From Aphrophora alni (taxonomy: Eukaryota > Arthropoda > Insecta > Hemiptera > Aphrophoridae), in the NCBI GenBank assembly GCA_963513935.1, contig OY740770.1:95016511-95080510 (forward strand): a stretch of DNA of 64,000 nt. The letters are read 5' to 3'. A program made the position numbers and the translations under genes. Positions 26,767-48,387 of the stretch are shown piece by piece; the stretch's first letter is position 1; every line of letters begins with the position of its first letter. The notes beneath the pieces were generated by a model. That model was given only the letters and a program-made list of their open reading frames with translations, ran no database searches and was not told where the DNA came from.

Positions 26767-27829
26767 ATATATAAAGAATTTAAACAAAGTAAATAAAAAA
26801 TCTCAGTCAATTTTCTTCTCACTATCTACCTCAAATGTGTCCCCAATACACACGAAAACGTTTCTAGATCGTTCGGAATGTATAATGAAAATTTAATTGC
26901 AATCGGTACTAAAAGTTAGAGTATGTACACAATACAATACAATACAAAAAGTTACACATACAATACATACAAATATAAACAGAAATTATACCTTAGTAGG
27001 TAGCTCTTATTTTTTGTAAGGAACTGTGATAAAATAACAGAAGCAAGTCACATATTTTAATTGTATCAATTAAAATTCCTGTACTGCAAGAATTTGTTCA
27101 ATAATTATTTCGTGTAATATTCCTTTCTCATATTTCGTGTAATTGCTGGCTATGTCATGGGTAGTCCTTTTATATTTTTCAAAGTTTCTTGTGTAAATAT
27201 ACTTGTACTCTTTACGTTTTCAGACAAGCTACTAATAAAATATTCATCTTCTGTAACCGATAAACACGATGAAGCAAAACATGACACAGCGTCACCTTAC
27301 ATAATCATAATGCAGCTTGAGTTACATATCCCATAAGTAGCACTAAGTTGTCTATTGTGCTATTATTTCACAAAGAATAGGACACTTTCACTGCTCTTCC
27401 TTCGTAACGCCATCTTGCATCTAGTCATCTGATCTAGGTAATTGGACGATGGTAACATCACTGCAATATCTTCCTTTCTCAATTGGAAACTGTATTATGT
27501 AATTTTGTGACAGAAGATTTAACTGTACAATAATAAATAATCACGTCTAACACGTCCACAAAATTAAAAATTAAGTTATGCGAGAAATAAAACATTGTTT
27601 ATTTTATAAATCTCGATAATTCACAAATATTTTTTTATGGAAGATATGTTAATATAAACAAATTTTTATGAAACAATTTTTTTAATTTTGAAATTGAAAG
27701 CTTCACTTGGTACCATAAACTCGTCCTAATCAGATATCGTATTTGATTGAAATAGATTTTAATAACAGCTTTCAAGAGTACAAGATTCGTCTTCATCTCT
27801 TTTGGGTCCGTAGATATAAATTAGGACCC

Positions 27830-28700
27830 CTATAATTTCAAGCGTTTGTTTGTCTGTAAGTCGCAACCAGTTTAGACAGAAAAGGCGATAAATCCTATAT
27901 ATTTCGAACTTTAAATTTATATTCTTTCTATTCATACATATAGGAAAAATATAGCGATAACAAAGAATTACCTTGGGGTAGTTAAAGAACAAAAACTATC
28001 GAGTTATTATTGTAAATATTATGTTGTGCAGTATCAAATAAAACTATAACTTATTTTGATTACGAATATGTATTTTTATTTGATAAATAAGTTAATATGT
28101 TGGCGCTATGTCGCTTAAAAGTCTTCGTCTTTATAAAAATAACTGTTCCTATATGTATACAGACATTAAGTCGTGTAGTTTTAGTACACGCTTGACTTTT
28201 TTCAATTATTTCTGAACCGAAATTTTCTTTTACTTGAAATGTGGCACATTGGTCTGAAAAACTTTAACGTAATCGTGCTGAAGCCAATTTTGAGAACTTA
28301 AGTTATTTATTAACAGTTCCGCGGATAATTTTTGTATTTTAACAATAAATTTCACAATAGAGACTGCGGAAAGTACGTTCTGTTTGGGTTCATAGAGGCT
28401 ACTCTTAGAAAAAATTGTTATAGCCAATTTTGTGAAGATTTGAATTTTGATTTTGATTCTTATAACAGCTACCCCCAAATTTAGAGTTAGCTAAAAATTA
28501 AAAAAAACAATTTCGCTTATGATACAGCCACTCGGTTGGTCTGCAGAAGTAATTCATAAACGACAGACTTAATATACGAAAAAAACTTTCTCGGTCTCGA
28601 AGGACTCTCAATTATATTTCCTCAAAAACTCAACATATATTTTGTTGACCCACCACATAACTTTATACAACAAAGTTGTGTGAGAGCAAAATGATAATAA
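27830..28700 (+). repeat. Composite dispersed repeat: family H copy 2 followed by family G copy 3
   Basis: 27830-28200 matches 22690-22980 (shared ATTTATATTCTTT, ATATAGGAAAAATATAGCGA, TACGAATATGTAT and TAAGTCGTGTGGTTTTA-type words). 28205-28700 matches the 15.8-16.7 kb repeat (TTCTGAACCG, TAACAGTTCCGCGGA, GCCAATTTTG). The continuity may mean these are two parts of one larger element. Confidence 0.5.
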
Positions 28701-29359
28701 AATCTAGATCAACTTTATTATCATGTTGTAGTGTAGTGTAAATATATTGACGCATATTAAACTTTGTTTTATAAATATAAAACAATTGTAAAAACAAAAA
28801 AATATAGGCTACAGCTGTTATGATATCATTCGTATTTCATTTGCCAATTACCACGGTAAATTGGATTAGAACAAAGTTATGAAATTAAAATGTGATTAAA
28901 ATGAAAAGTCTCCTTACAGTCCCTTATGTGAATCTAATACATATATATTAAACTAGTGGTTTTGTGAACATAGGGTTTAGTTCCATGTAATATTGTTTTG
29001 TGTGACTGTTATTTTAAAAATAAAAAAGAAAATACTAAGAAGAAAATAAATATTTCGTTCGACTCAGTATCAAAGAGCCTCATTTCTAAATGTTATAGAT
29101 AAGTGTTGGTAAGATAGCTGCACAACAAACAAAAATATAGAAAGCTGCCAAATATCTCTATTCAATTGGTCAAGAAATAGATTTTATTGCTGGAATTTAA
29201 CTTTATACCAAAAAAACAAAAACAAATTGACGGGACCATCATAATACTTACCCAGTTCCATCATACAAGCGGACTATAAATGTAATGTCTAAAAGTTGAT
29301 AGATCCTTGGTATTATTCAGTATAGTAATTTCGTTTAACACTTTTTACATCGGTCTTCC

Positions 29360-29765
29360 GAATTTCGTAATAATGTAATCACTACTTTATTGACGTCGGC
29401 TAACCTCGTAGATGGGCGTTACTCTCCACTTATTTCCCTAGTGTCGGTGACTCGACGCTGTCGGATCTCGTAAACTATACGAATATCATATTTTCTTGAA
29501 AGGTCGGTTGTTCGAAATTACATTTTTTAATAACTTCACTATTTTATAAGTTATTTTGATTTTTCGAAATTTTAATTGGGTTCTATATAGACACACTATA
29601 GTCTCTATACGAAATCATAACTTACTTTTTGTGGCCATGTCGTACTTACGTATACACGATAATGATGACAAAAGGAAAGTGTATCGAAATCACTTTTTCA
29701 GTTCTGAGTCCATGAATCGTGAAGATCAGTCAGAAACACTTGTGCTATGCTTCGTATTCAGGGTG
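29360..29765 (+). repeat. Sister copy of the array-bearing dispersed repeat, with a single monomer
   Basis: At 29393-29475 one diverged monomer is present: GTCGGCTAACCTCGTAGATG corresponds to GTCGGCTAGCC...CTCGTAGATG of the 8.6-10.1 kb array, and GGATCTCGTAA corresponds to GGGTCTCGAAG. The downstream flank matches 10131-10555. This copy shows the likely pre-expansion state. Confidence 0.68.
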
Positions 29766-30204
29766 AGTAATAACTATTGTTCTACATTAGAAACATGAAG
29801 AAATTGACAACAATAAACTGACTCTTGTTGTTCATTCATAAAGCTTATACCGTAACATACGCGTGTAGGATGTATTCAAGGTGTTTAGTAGAGATTTTCT
29901 CCAGTCAAGGCCTAAATATTAGAGGTTCTAATACAATAATACCTTCCTTTAGCCAAGGCCTAAGTCCTAGACATCCTCACACAATTAAACCTTCACGCAT
30001 AAATAGAAAATAAACTTTTATTTTTTACGACCTTTGTGTTGTGGTTTAAGCTATGCTCAGTTGAAATGTAGTGTTGGTGTAAGTTTAAGTTAGCTTATAA
30101 AAACAATTTAAATTTATCCTTTGAAATAAATTTGTGAAACATCCCAACTTACCTAAGCTAAATAACGTAAACAGTTATTTCATAGTGTGGTTTTAATAGT
30201 ATAT

Positions 30205-30680
30205 TTCATCACTAGGACCAAGTGTAATGGCCGAGTGGGAGCCGAGGCCGGAAAATGAGCGAAGATCGAAAAGCTTCTTTTGGTCCTAATGATGAACTAT
30301 ATTTTTCGTTATACTACAAACAATATAAGAAAACAATGCCACAAAAACTAAAATGTTATAACCAATTTGCCTTCAAAAGTTTGGACAAGTTACACAAGTT
30401 TGCAGCTATTACAGCTGTTTAGTTTGTGTTAGTGGTACTTATTTATAAAATAGATGCTAACAGCTGTTTTATTTGTTATTTACAATCCAGAGTATCGGTT
30501 GATTTTATAGATTCTTTACAATAGTTAATTAATTCGTATAAGCGAAGTAACAGCTGATGACCTCGATCTCAGCTGATGTTTTTAGGTCCTAGGACCAAAA
30601 AGAACAACTTTAGCATCTCAATGCATGTATTGAAAATAGCTGTTTTTGAAGTAGTATGACGAAAAATATTTTACTTGTTG
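30205..30680 (-). repeat. Dispersed E-box-rich repeat, copy 2 (opposite orientation)
   Basis: The reverse complement aligns collinearly with 17160-17760 but lacks the 115-bp insert. Near its left edge it carries a GC-richer stretch (GGCCGAGTGGGAGCCGAGGC) absent from copy 1. This resembles a pol III A box, but no matching B box was found downstream. Four CAGCTG motifs are shared with copy 1. Confidence 0.72.
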
Positions 30681-31411
30681 ACTCGTACTGTTTATTGTGG
30701 GGGGGGGGGGTTAATACAGTAGGGTACAGAAATAAAAGTTATATGTAAACTATTATCTTTTGGGAAAAAAATTGTTTTTGTTTCTTTCTCGCATATATAG
30801 TATAGTATAGAGAAAATGACATAACTAGATACTTTGTTTATTAATATCATATTAATTATTTGATAGCTCAAAAATTGAAGTCGAGTTTTCTTGCGAAATA
30901 TCCCTTTGAATGTCTTCTTAGTAAAAAAAGTGATTTTTAGAATAATTATGTCTGCATGTCGTTTGTTTGTGGTTGTCTACATTTCAAATACGATGACCAA
31001 TTTTAATTAAATTTGGTATCTGTCATATTGGCTATGTCTGGGAATTTTTTTTTCAAAAATATGGCATTTCTAAAAAAATATTTTTCCTAAGTTATTGGTA
31101 ACAAACAAAAAAATCCCCAAGCCTAGATGAGTTTACACTAGTTCTTAATTATTACAGGATGCGAGTAAGATATTAACGCCGAAACAAATGTATTAAATGT
31201 GGTAATAATACAATTTAACCTTAAATGCATTAAATGTATCAGCAGTACGTGTTTTAGATAATTACCTAAAAATTATGATTTTTGTTTTCTATATTTATAA
31301 CTATGTTATTTCTCAGTTTAGAATTTGGCTTTGGTAATTAATAGTGACAATACGTAATACAAATTTTGTATATTCTTTATCAAGATTGTTTTAAAAATAT
31401 ATACCATGTGT

Positions 31412-32212
31412 CCGAAAAGTCCCACCCCCTCTTATTTTTTTTTATTAATGGAAATGGACAGATTTGCTTGGGGGAAAGTTTAGATAACCAAAGGAGGAGT
31501 TTTTTGAAGTAACAAAATTTTCAACCCTTACCCCCGAAATGGGGTAGTTTGGGGGTAAGTCAAGAATTTTAAATAGCAACCCCTATTGAGTGATACCTCA
31601 TTTTAAAGGCCTTTTAAAAATAAGAATAATGGCGCAAACTAGAGGTCTTTAAGTTCATCCTACCCAACATAGCGACCAATCAAATTGTGAATTTTACGTT
31701 AATAATTACATCGGAAATATTACGAAATGTACAACAAGCTTTTGAGTCCAGAATCTATTTCTGTCAAAAAGGAAATGGTAGCCATTTCAAGAACTAATCC
31801 GAGCTAAAAACACAAGGTAAGGCTCTTACCATCATTTTACCAACATAGAGCAGTTTGTAATGTAATAAAAACAACCAGAGTTTGTAATGTAATAAAAACA
31901 ACCAGAGTTTGTAAGTTAACATTCACAATTTGATTGGTCGCTATGTTGGGTTGGATAAACTTAGGGACCTCTAGTTTGCGCCATTATTCTTATTTTTAAA
32001 AGGCCTTTAAAATGAGGTATCACTCAATAGGGGTTGCTATTTAGAATTCTTGACTTACCCCCAAACTACCCCATTTTGGGGGTAAGGGTTGAAAATTTTG
32101 ATACTTCAATAAACTCCTCTTTTGGTTATCTAAACTTTCCCCAAAGCAAATCTGTCTATTTCCAATAATTAAAAAAATAAGAGGGGGTGGGACTTTTTGG
32201 ACACATGGTATA
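31412..32212. mobile_element. Foldback/MITE element, copy 2, with about 290-bp terminal inverted repeats
   Basis: The ends read TACCATGTGTCCGAAAAGTC on the left and TACCATGTGTCCAAAAAGTC on the right (other strand), both flanked by TA, as expected for Tc1/mariner-type insertion. The arms (about 31412-31703 and 31915-32212) remain similar throughout. They carry CCACCCCCTCTTA, a CCCCGAAATGGGG or CCCCATTTTGGGG hairpin core, and AACTAGAGGTC. The centre (about 31704-31914) contains a short tandem duplication. It is non-coding and was presumably mobilised in trans. Confidence 0.82.
31851..31914 (+). repeat. Tandem 27-bp duplication in the centre of foldback element 2
   Basis: GTTTGTAATGTAATAAAAAC followed by AACCAGA occurs twice in a row, followed by the start of a third copy (AGTTTGTAA). 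The copies are identical where they overlap, which points to a recent slippage event. Confidence 0.85.
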
Positions 32213-32689
32213 ATAAATACATATTTAATCTTGTATAGGTACTTAACTTTTGAGGATATTTTCCCCTTGAAATTGCAGGTATAAATCACTGTTCTATTTG
32301 TATAATAATTTTCTACAAGTTAAAAAATGAAAGTAGTCCACATTTAACAACCATAAGGTCCAAATTTATTTTACATATATTTATCTGAGCCATAAATTAA
32401 TTCGATCCACTATAGAGATTCGTCTCTATGAGCACCGATTTTAAGACTAATGACAATATAAAATCTGTGTAGGGGTGCACAAAAAGAAGGATAGGGATTA
32501 TGAAGATAATCTTTATATAAAAATATAGATATTGTCATGATGATAAAAACAGGCAGTAATTAAGTGGGTCTGATGTGTTCAAAGCAGTAAAGAAGGTTTT
32601 TGAAGCTACTCATGTATTAGAAGAGGTAGAGTTTTTGTCTTATTGTTTAAAGACAAAAAAACCTCTTAGTTGTAATCGCTTTATATCAA

Positions 32690-32840
32690 AAAGAAAGAAA
32701 AAAACATAAAATAAAGATTGAATACTGTCGGGGTTGAAAGACAATGAGAGTTGGTCAAGAGAGACACGATACCAAAGATGAAAGGGAGGCATTTAACACA
32801 AGACTACATAAAAAAATGTGTAGATCCAGCTAAGGTACAA
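32690..32840 (+). repeat. SINE-like dispersed repeat, copy C (truncated)
   Basis: Contains ACATAAAATAAAGA, AGAGTTGGTCAAGAGAGACA, ACACAAGACTACAT and GTGTAGATCCA. The left and right ends seen in other copies are missing. Confidence 0.65.
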
Positions 32841-33318
32841 AAATAGAGGAAGACTGACAAGAAGATGGGAGAATTAATTAAGGATTTGGGATTTAAGAAG
32901 GGATGGAGGTGGATGATGACATGTTGTCGTGGAGGCTGGAACTATTCAAGGGCAGTAGCGTCGGAGAATCTTCATGAAATGATAATAATATATATGTTTC
33001 AAACTATGAGCTCCAAGACATCTTTCCTAACCCTCTATACCTGTTTGTTTTCTGCTTGTGATTATATTCAGCGAAGGGGTTCTGGGACAAAAGTTTGCCA
33101 ATGTATTCGATTCTGTTTATTGTGACCCCTGAATTAATTGATTTGAGAATCGACCTATTTGAACTACAACAAAAAAAGAGAATTAGTTTTTGTAAAAAAA
33201 TATACATAGACTATGTTTTTGTAATTTTATATGGGGATGTTATATTTATGTATTCATAGTGTGATTAAGTGAATGAATTTTATGTGTAGTTATTTGCCTA
33301 AAAAATACATTTTAAAAC

Positions 33319-33326
33319 TATATAAG
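33319..33326 (+). promoter_or_regulatory. Candidate TATA box of the secreted-protein gene
   Basis: TATATAAG matches the TATA consensus and lies about 30 bp upstream of 33350, where exon 1 would begin. This spacing fits a core promoter and would make exon 1 the true first exon with a 5' UTR of only about 15 bases. The competing reading is an upstream noncoding exon joined at the TTCCAG acceptor. Such AT-rich words are common here, so the call is tentative. Confidence 0.35.
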
Positions 33327-33365
33327 TTACAATTAATTATATCTGTTCCAGAGAAGGACGCGGGG

Positions 33366-42274
<8,909 letters not shown>

Positions 42275-42545
42275 TCTCAGTGATAGGACAAAGACTCAAG
42301 TGTTTATTTATTAAAATTAATCATATTATATTTATATTGTTAATACATTGCCAAAATAATTGTCAAATGAAAAACATTAGAACATTTTAGTGCCTGTTTA
42401 CCCAAACAAGCACTGAAATGGTATTGTCGATAATAATATTTTTGAAGGTATACAAGAAATGAGTATGCTTAAATGTGATGTGAAATTATTGTAAAATATT
42501 GTAAATTATATTTATGTAAATAAATTTAGTTATAAACGGTGCATT
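42275..42545 (+). other. 3' untranslated region with polyadenylation signal
   Basis: AT-rich sequence follows the TAG. A canonical AATAAA is at 42519-42524, followed by a T-rich stretch around 42541-42560 that could serve as the downstream element. No earlier AATAAA was seen after the stop. The predicted 3' UTR is therefore about 250-270 bases. Confidence 0.6.
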
Positions 42546-43400
42546 TTATTTTACTGGCTATGGTTCATTAGAGATAATTTGTATACAAATTTAAGACAAT
42601 AACAAAAATTGAGTTACAGGTATGTTGTCCTAACCACATACTATAAATTTGAAATGTTAAGTATTGTTCTAAGTTCTCGGATTGAAATTGTGGTTTTCAG
42701 CATTACTTGTTCATCTTTTAACCCAAAAGTTTCATAAAAGTTATTTTAAACTCATAGGGAGACAATTAATATCTAATGAATAACCAACCACCAATATAAC
42801 AAAATTTAGTTTAAAGTTAATAACCTTGGATGTTTCTGAACAGCTGTTTTCAATTTATTGTTAACTTAATAGTTCTGATGTTATAGGCAAGTATTTAAAT
42901 TCAGCGTTTGATCTTGCAAATTAAGCTGATATCTAGCCAATCATTTATTTTTTCAGAAGTAGCATTTTTAAATCATCACTGATGCTAATGCTGTTCCAAT
43001 GCATTAAGCAGATCGATGAATTGCTGTTAGAAGGTGGGAAGCAGGATTTTTGGTCTGCTTACTACTTGGCCTCCATAATTTAATACAGTTATAAATATTA
43101 CAAATACAGTTCACTAAGTTATTCTAAAAAGATGTTAGTGGACCTTGTAAAACCTACGGGTAATTTCATAGTAAAAATGAGACAATTTACATATTACTTT
43201 CATGTGAGAAAAAAATGTATTTATTATATTAACAACTATGTAAAAGGAATAAAAATGACTTAGTATTACTAATACAAGTATTCAATTACAAAATTTAGTC
43301 AAAGTTTCGCTAACCTAACATTTTTAGCTGGTCTTTGTTGATGTTGGTTCAAAAGAGTTTTTAAATTCAACACTCAGCAGTTCCATCACTTATTTTTTAA

Positions 43401-43675
43401 TGGCGGATAACCTCATGGTCATCGGCACCTTAAAAAAGATAAAAAGTACATCAAATAGAGACCTCTAGCCTTTAATTCTCTACTAAAAGTGTCAGGAGTC
43501 AAGATAACAATAGTGTCAATACATATTAGGGTCAGAAGATAACAAGAGTTGGACAAGAGATACCTGACAGAAAATAGAGAAATATAAGCCAAGTCTACAT
43601 GAAGAAAGATGTAAATTCACCTGAGAACTTCAGTATTGATACACCTGTACACTCATAAGCAAGCCCCTGAAGGGC
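43401..43675 (+). repeat. SINE-like dispersed repeat, copy D
   Basis: Family order with GGTCATCGGCACCTTA, GAGACCTCTAGCC, AACAAGAGTTGGACAAGAGA, AAGTCTACATGAAGAAAG, and ACACCTGTACACTCATAAGC before GCCCCTGAAGGGCAG. It lies about 850 bp downstream of the predicted polyadenylation site of the host gene. Confidence 0.68.
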
Positions 43676-44035
43676 AGTTCCATCTTGTTGAAATCTCTTG
43701 GATCCAGGGGTCTCAGTTACAGAATTTAGAAACTTGCTCCATGTCTATTACTTATAATTACTATAATATGTGATACCATAAAGTTTTAAACAAAATTTTA
43801 AAATCTTTAATGATCAAAAATGTTGTGCAATTTCTTTAAATTTATTTCATTTTCAATATTTATTTGTTTTACAAAAAGTACAATGTCATTAATTTTTATT
43901 AATTAATTATTTTTATAAGTCAATATTATTTGTAAAAATTGTTTTTACTAATGAACAATACTTTATCAGTTAGTCTAGTTTCTATGTTTATTTACTTAGA
44001 TTTATTTAGAATTATATATTTTTTCCTCGTTGTTT

Positions 44036-44280
44036 AGAGCGAAAACCTTTCAGTCATCATCGCCTTATGAAAAAAAGAAGAAAAGAGCATAAAATAAAAA
44101 CCCCTAGCCCTCGAATACACTAATAGCGTCAGGGTGGGAAGATAACAAGAGTTGGTCAAGATAGACAACATAGAATAGATGAAAGAAAGGGATATAACCC
44201 AAGACTACATGAAGAAAGGTGTAGATCCATCTAGGGTCTTTGGCTTCATCAAACCCACAGTAACCACTCATGAGTAAAAT
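44036..44280 (+). repeat. SINE-like dispersed repeat, copy E (best match to the shared consensus)
   Basis: Has the full left end GCGAAAACCTTTCAGTCATC, then CCTCGAATACACTAATAGCG, AACAAGAGTTGGTCAAGATA, CCCAAGACTACATGAAGAAA and GGTGTAGATCCATCTAGGGT. Confidence 0.72.
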
Positions 44281-46524
44281 ACAATATGAGCAGACTATCT
44301 CCTATAGCTGCTATGCTGTTCAACCGGATCACTTGTGTCATCATAATGTACTTACCTCTTTCTTTTGAATGAACTACATAGTATCCATCTTACTATTGTT
44401 AAAATGAAATAAATAGTTTGTTTTTGGTGACTTTCTATTGACTCTGTCATTGAAGAAATAGTTAATAGTTGTCCAACATGTTGATAAGTAAAATAAAAAC
44501 CAAAGAAATGCAATATTCATTTTTGGGAATACCAATCCGAACCATGAACCCGACTTCATATAAAAGTTCTAAGACCATTCTTCGAGAATATTTGTATTGT
44601 ACTTGAAGATGTTTAAACCACACAGCCTCTACTCATACAATTAAGTATGAGACCTGTTTTCAGACTTTGGTTTACATCTGACCACCTCCATTTTACACAG
44701 TCAATAGATACATTCCATTCTCTAGAAACTAGATGTTCCGTAGTCTAAAACTACACTAAATAATAAATATCTCTCTAGAGCATGTAATACTATAAAAATA
44801 TTCAATTACATTTCAGAAACAACAACAATTGTTTATATGTTGCAAATGTAAGACTTCTAAAAAACACTTATTTTATTCAGAAAACCGTACAGTTTCAGTG
44901 GTATCAACAAGTAGTAGAATATTTTATCTTATTATAGTGTAACCTAGTTTAATTGAATATTTGTTTATTAATGCCAGGGCATTTGTAACCTATTTTCTAC
45001 AATACCCTTTTTGCCAACAATTATATAAATAAATAATTCCAAATTCTAACATTTGAAGCCTGTAAATGACCGAATGACTTATTTTTGATTAGCTATCAAC
45101 TAAATGCTGATGTCAAATTAAAACCTAATACATATTAAAATTGTATACATGTTATAAATTTCATTAAAATTGGCTTGTAAATAACAAATGTTCAAAATAT
45201 AAAGGTTTATGTTGAGAATTTGTGAAACTTAGTTAATCCATGAAATAAAAACATATGTTTAATTTCAAGGTTCACTAAGAGTGGTTGATAAATAAATATC
45301 CACTGTTTCTATTTTTTGTTTCTGTTTAGGTTTTGAGCCATATTTCAAAAATTGTTGATTTTATAGCGTTGAACGACATCTCAATTAATTTTGTTTCATA
45401 ACCTACAAAATTACACAAAAATGTAACAAAATAATATTAAATTTAAATTACAGGAAAAGTTTAACCATAATTTTTATGAAATCCTGGCAATCAATTTGAC
45501 TTGCTCACAACTGATTCAATGTAATGACGCAGATAATTTTGTTTTGATCTAATAAATATGTTTCTTCTAAAAAGAAGTTTATTAAAATAAGTTTAATATA
45601 TAAACATGAATTTAAACATGCATTATGTTCTTGTTTTGGAAAACCATGTTCCTGTCAAGATGATACTAAATAATAAACATCTTACTTCTTGGTACATGTA
45701 TCCAATAGCATTCAATATTGATAACATGATGCATCTTATAGAGTTGTATAGCTAAGATCAACACTTTAGGTGCTGCATTGAACAAGATGGGCTAATAATG
45801 AAACTGTCATCACTATTAGTGAATGCTATTGTTAAGTTCATATTTAAAACTAGAATGAATGCTACCCAGAGGTACAAACTAAGAAAAAAACCAGCTTCAC
45901 TTACATTATAAAAATATTTATAGAAAAATCAGGGATAAAAGAATGGGACTGCCACTCCCTGTATAATGATTCACCAATGAACTCTCTATAGACTTTTATA
46001 AACCTTATCAAGAGATAGAGTTTTATAAACCTTATCAAGTGGCTCCCATATTTCCTAAATATTTTCATACAACAGCACGGGAGCTCTGAATAAGTTATAA
46101 TTTTTGGGTCTATATTTATCAACACACATCCTTATGTCCTTTTCTCTTCAACCTGATGAGCAGTTCCCTGTAAATACACGAACTCCTTTTCAAAATTGTA
46201 TGAAATAAATAGTTCAGTGTTTATGAGCCTTAATAGTTTGTATAAAAAATGGGATCCTCCCCATCCCCTATGCTGAACACTGGAATGGTACAAAATTTTA
46301 CACTCATACTTATAGTATGTGTGTAACAGGGAGAAAAGTGTGGACAGTTAAGAGAAAAAAACAACTTAATATCTATTGTCCTACAGTAAAATCTTTTCTG
46401 TTGAGTTTCAACAAGTATCCCTTCCAAGCCTGATGTAGAGTAAATACTTTTGGTTTAATTTCAATTGCCCATGATATATATGTTATGTCAGTTAAATGTA
46501 ATTGCAAAGTTTAATCAACTACAG
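44281..46524. other. Gene-free DNA between SINE-like copy E and the mariner-like element
   Basis: No coding signal. A 19-bp word TTTTATAAACCTTATCAAG is repeated at 45993 and 46021 (28-bp spacing). Confidence 0.5.
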
Positions 46525-47704
46525 TATACGCCAAAATAAACAGTACTGCAATTGTAAGATTTTATTTACATAATACAAGTAAAAGGAAGCAAAATGGGAT
46601 AGACTTGGGTAATAACATGTTCAATATGACCTTTTTTGAAGGTTTTGCATCATTTTGGTGAGGGGTTGTTTCATGCTCCTTATACACATGGTTATTTTTC
46701 CTGGAGTTGGACGATGGTAGCTGGTGGGTCTTCACACAAAATCTTCTCCTTCAACATTCCCCAGGCGTAGGCGTCAAATGGTGTAAGATCGGCTGAGTGG
46801 GCTGGGTAAGGAAAGTTTGTTCTAAGGGAGATGAGGCGGTTGCCAAAAGTTTCTTGAAGGAAAGCAATGTTGGTTAAGGCAGTGTGGTTGGTTGAGCCAT
46901 CTTGCTGGAACCATTGTGAACAAAAAGACAGGTTTCGGACATGACAAAAACTCCTGAGGTGTCCTATAAAACGACCGAGAATGACCATATCTTGATCCTG
47001 ATTTAGAGTAAGAGGATATACATTATTGTCTTCAACAAAGTATGGATCCCTCTCCCTGACACAGTGCACCAAATGGTTACACACTTACTATGTTGTGGCC
47101 TCTCTACAACACTGTTAGTACATTCAAACCCAAGAAAACGGGTTGTCTGCTTCTTTATGAAACCACTATGGTGCACATGACATTCATCTGAAAACCATAC
47201 ATCACTCAGAAACTCAGGTTCTCCATAGCACATTGCTAACATTGAAGCGCAGTACTGAACTCTGACTGTTTGTTTATACAATTCAAAGGTTACCCAGTTT
47301 GTACCTTATAGGGAAAACCACCATTGTTTTTAAAAATTCTTCTCAATGACTTATTGTTTATATTCAGTTTCAAAAATGTTCGGTTTAGGCTTCTTTTCAG
47401 TGACTGTAACACTTGTTGCAACACTCTTCCGTGGTTTTCATTTGCCCAGACAGTAGTTGGGTGACCTGAATGCCCTTCCGCTGCATCATAACACTACATC
47501 ATACGTCCAATTCCGAAAGAGCGAAAATAATGCTCTACGATAAAAACTTTCTCTGCAGTAGTTAGCACCATGTCAGCAAAAACTAACCTCAAGTAAGAAA
47601 GAAATAATAATCACGAAGACTTGGCAACATTCAAAAGTTGACACAGCTGATCGAGAAGGCAGCTACAGGTGATTCAGTTACAGTACTGTTTATTTTGGTG
47701 TGTA
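46525..47704 (-). mobile_element. Mariner-like DNA transposon with terminal inverted repeats
   Basis: About 1180 bp bounded by matching ends. The left end (46525-46548) reads TATACGCC then AAAATAAACAGTACTG. The right end (47681-47704), on the other strand, reads TACACACC then the same 16 bases. The enclosed minus-strand transposase relic and the size both fit a Tc1/mariner-superfamily element. A TA target duplication is plausible but not clean. Frameshifts and stops in the transposase make it non-autonomous now, but the near-identity of the ends suggests it is not very old. Confidence 0.7.
46692..47571 (-). pseudogene. Broken mariner-like transposase
   Basis: The minus-strand ATG at 47571 starts MVLTTAEKVFIVEHYFRSFG, the usual N terminus of this insect transposase family, and a stop follows soon after. 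Further on come ENHGRVLQQVLQS and SLRRIFKNNGGFPY (DNA-binding region). An open piece from 47281 contains the first Asp in VWFSDECHVHHSGF. After a frameshift near 47040-47080, a second open piece (47084-46692) contains WFQQDGSTNHTA (second Asp) and PAHSADLTPFDAYAWG (third acidic residue). Family members are usually around 340-350 residues. Several internal stops and at least two frame changes make this a pseudogene, although all three catalytic positions are still readable. Confidence 0.75.
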
Positions 47705-48387
47705 CCATATTTTATATAATCACAAAGAAAGACTAATTTTTAAGTAACTAAATGGACTCCAATATCATAGTAAAAATTAAAAAAAAAAAAAAACATTTTC
47801 CAATATTTTAATGAATTGTGACAATCAAGGTAGACATTTTAACATCAGGTTTAACATTTTCAAAAGGCAGTCTATGAGTTGACAATGAAAATAATGTAAT
47901 TTCATGTCTTGCTCAGCATGACTATCTAATATATTGTGGAAAGTATATATGTATTATTTTCTTTTTTAAATGTTATCTTTATATAATTATTAAACAAGTT
48001 GGTATACAGATTCCTCCAAAGAACAAGCAATAAAAGAATATTGAAAAGTCCAGGAAATCAAGTATAAGACTAAAAAATAACCAATTTAATTTCCTGTTAT
48101 TAAATCTATTGCTATGTTATATGGATTGTCTATTAATTTCTTGAAACAAAGCATGACTTTCCATTCTTCTGTCTGGCTCTTGTCATTGTAGCAAAGTGGT
48201 ATTACTGCCAAAAAAAAATCAGTGAAAATAAATTGTGAAAAGATCGATAGTCATGATCATGATTTAATATAATTTTTAATCGTGTTAAAAATTTAACACT
48301 TTTATTAGCACCAGAAAAGTGTTAATAAAAATACTACTTTTTTATTCAAACAATTGATTCAATTTTGGTGCAAATGCTTTTAAATAT

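Noticed and set aside
30225..30255. A-box-like TGGCCGAGTGG as the start of a tRNA-Ser/Leu gene
   Set aside because: No B box, no foldable cloverleaf and no anticodon arm downstream. It lies within a dispersed repeat.
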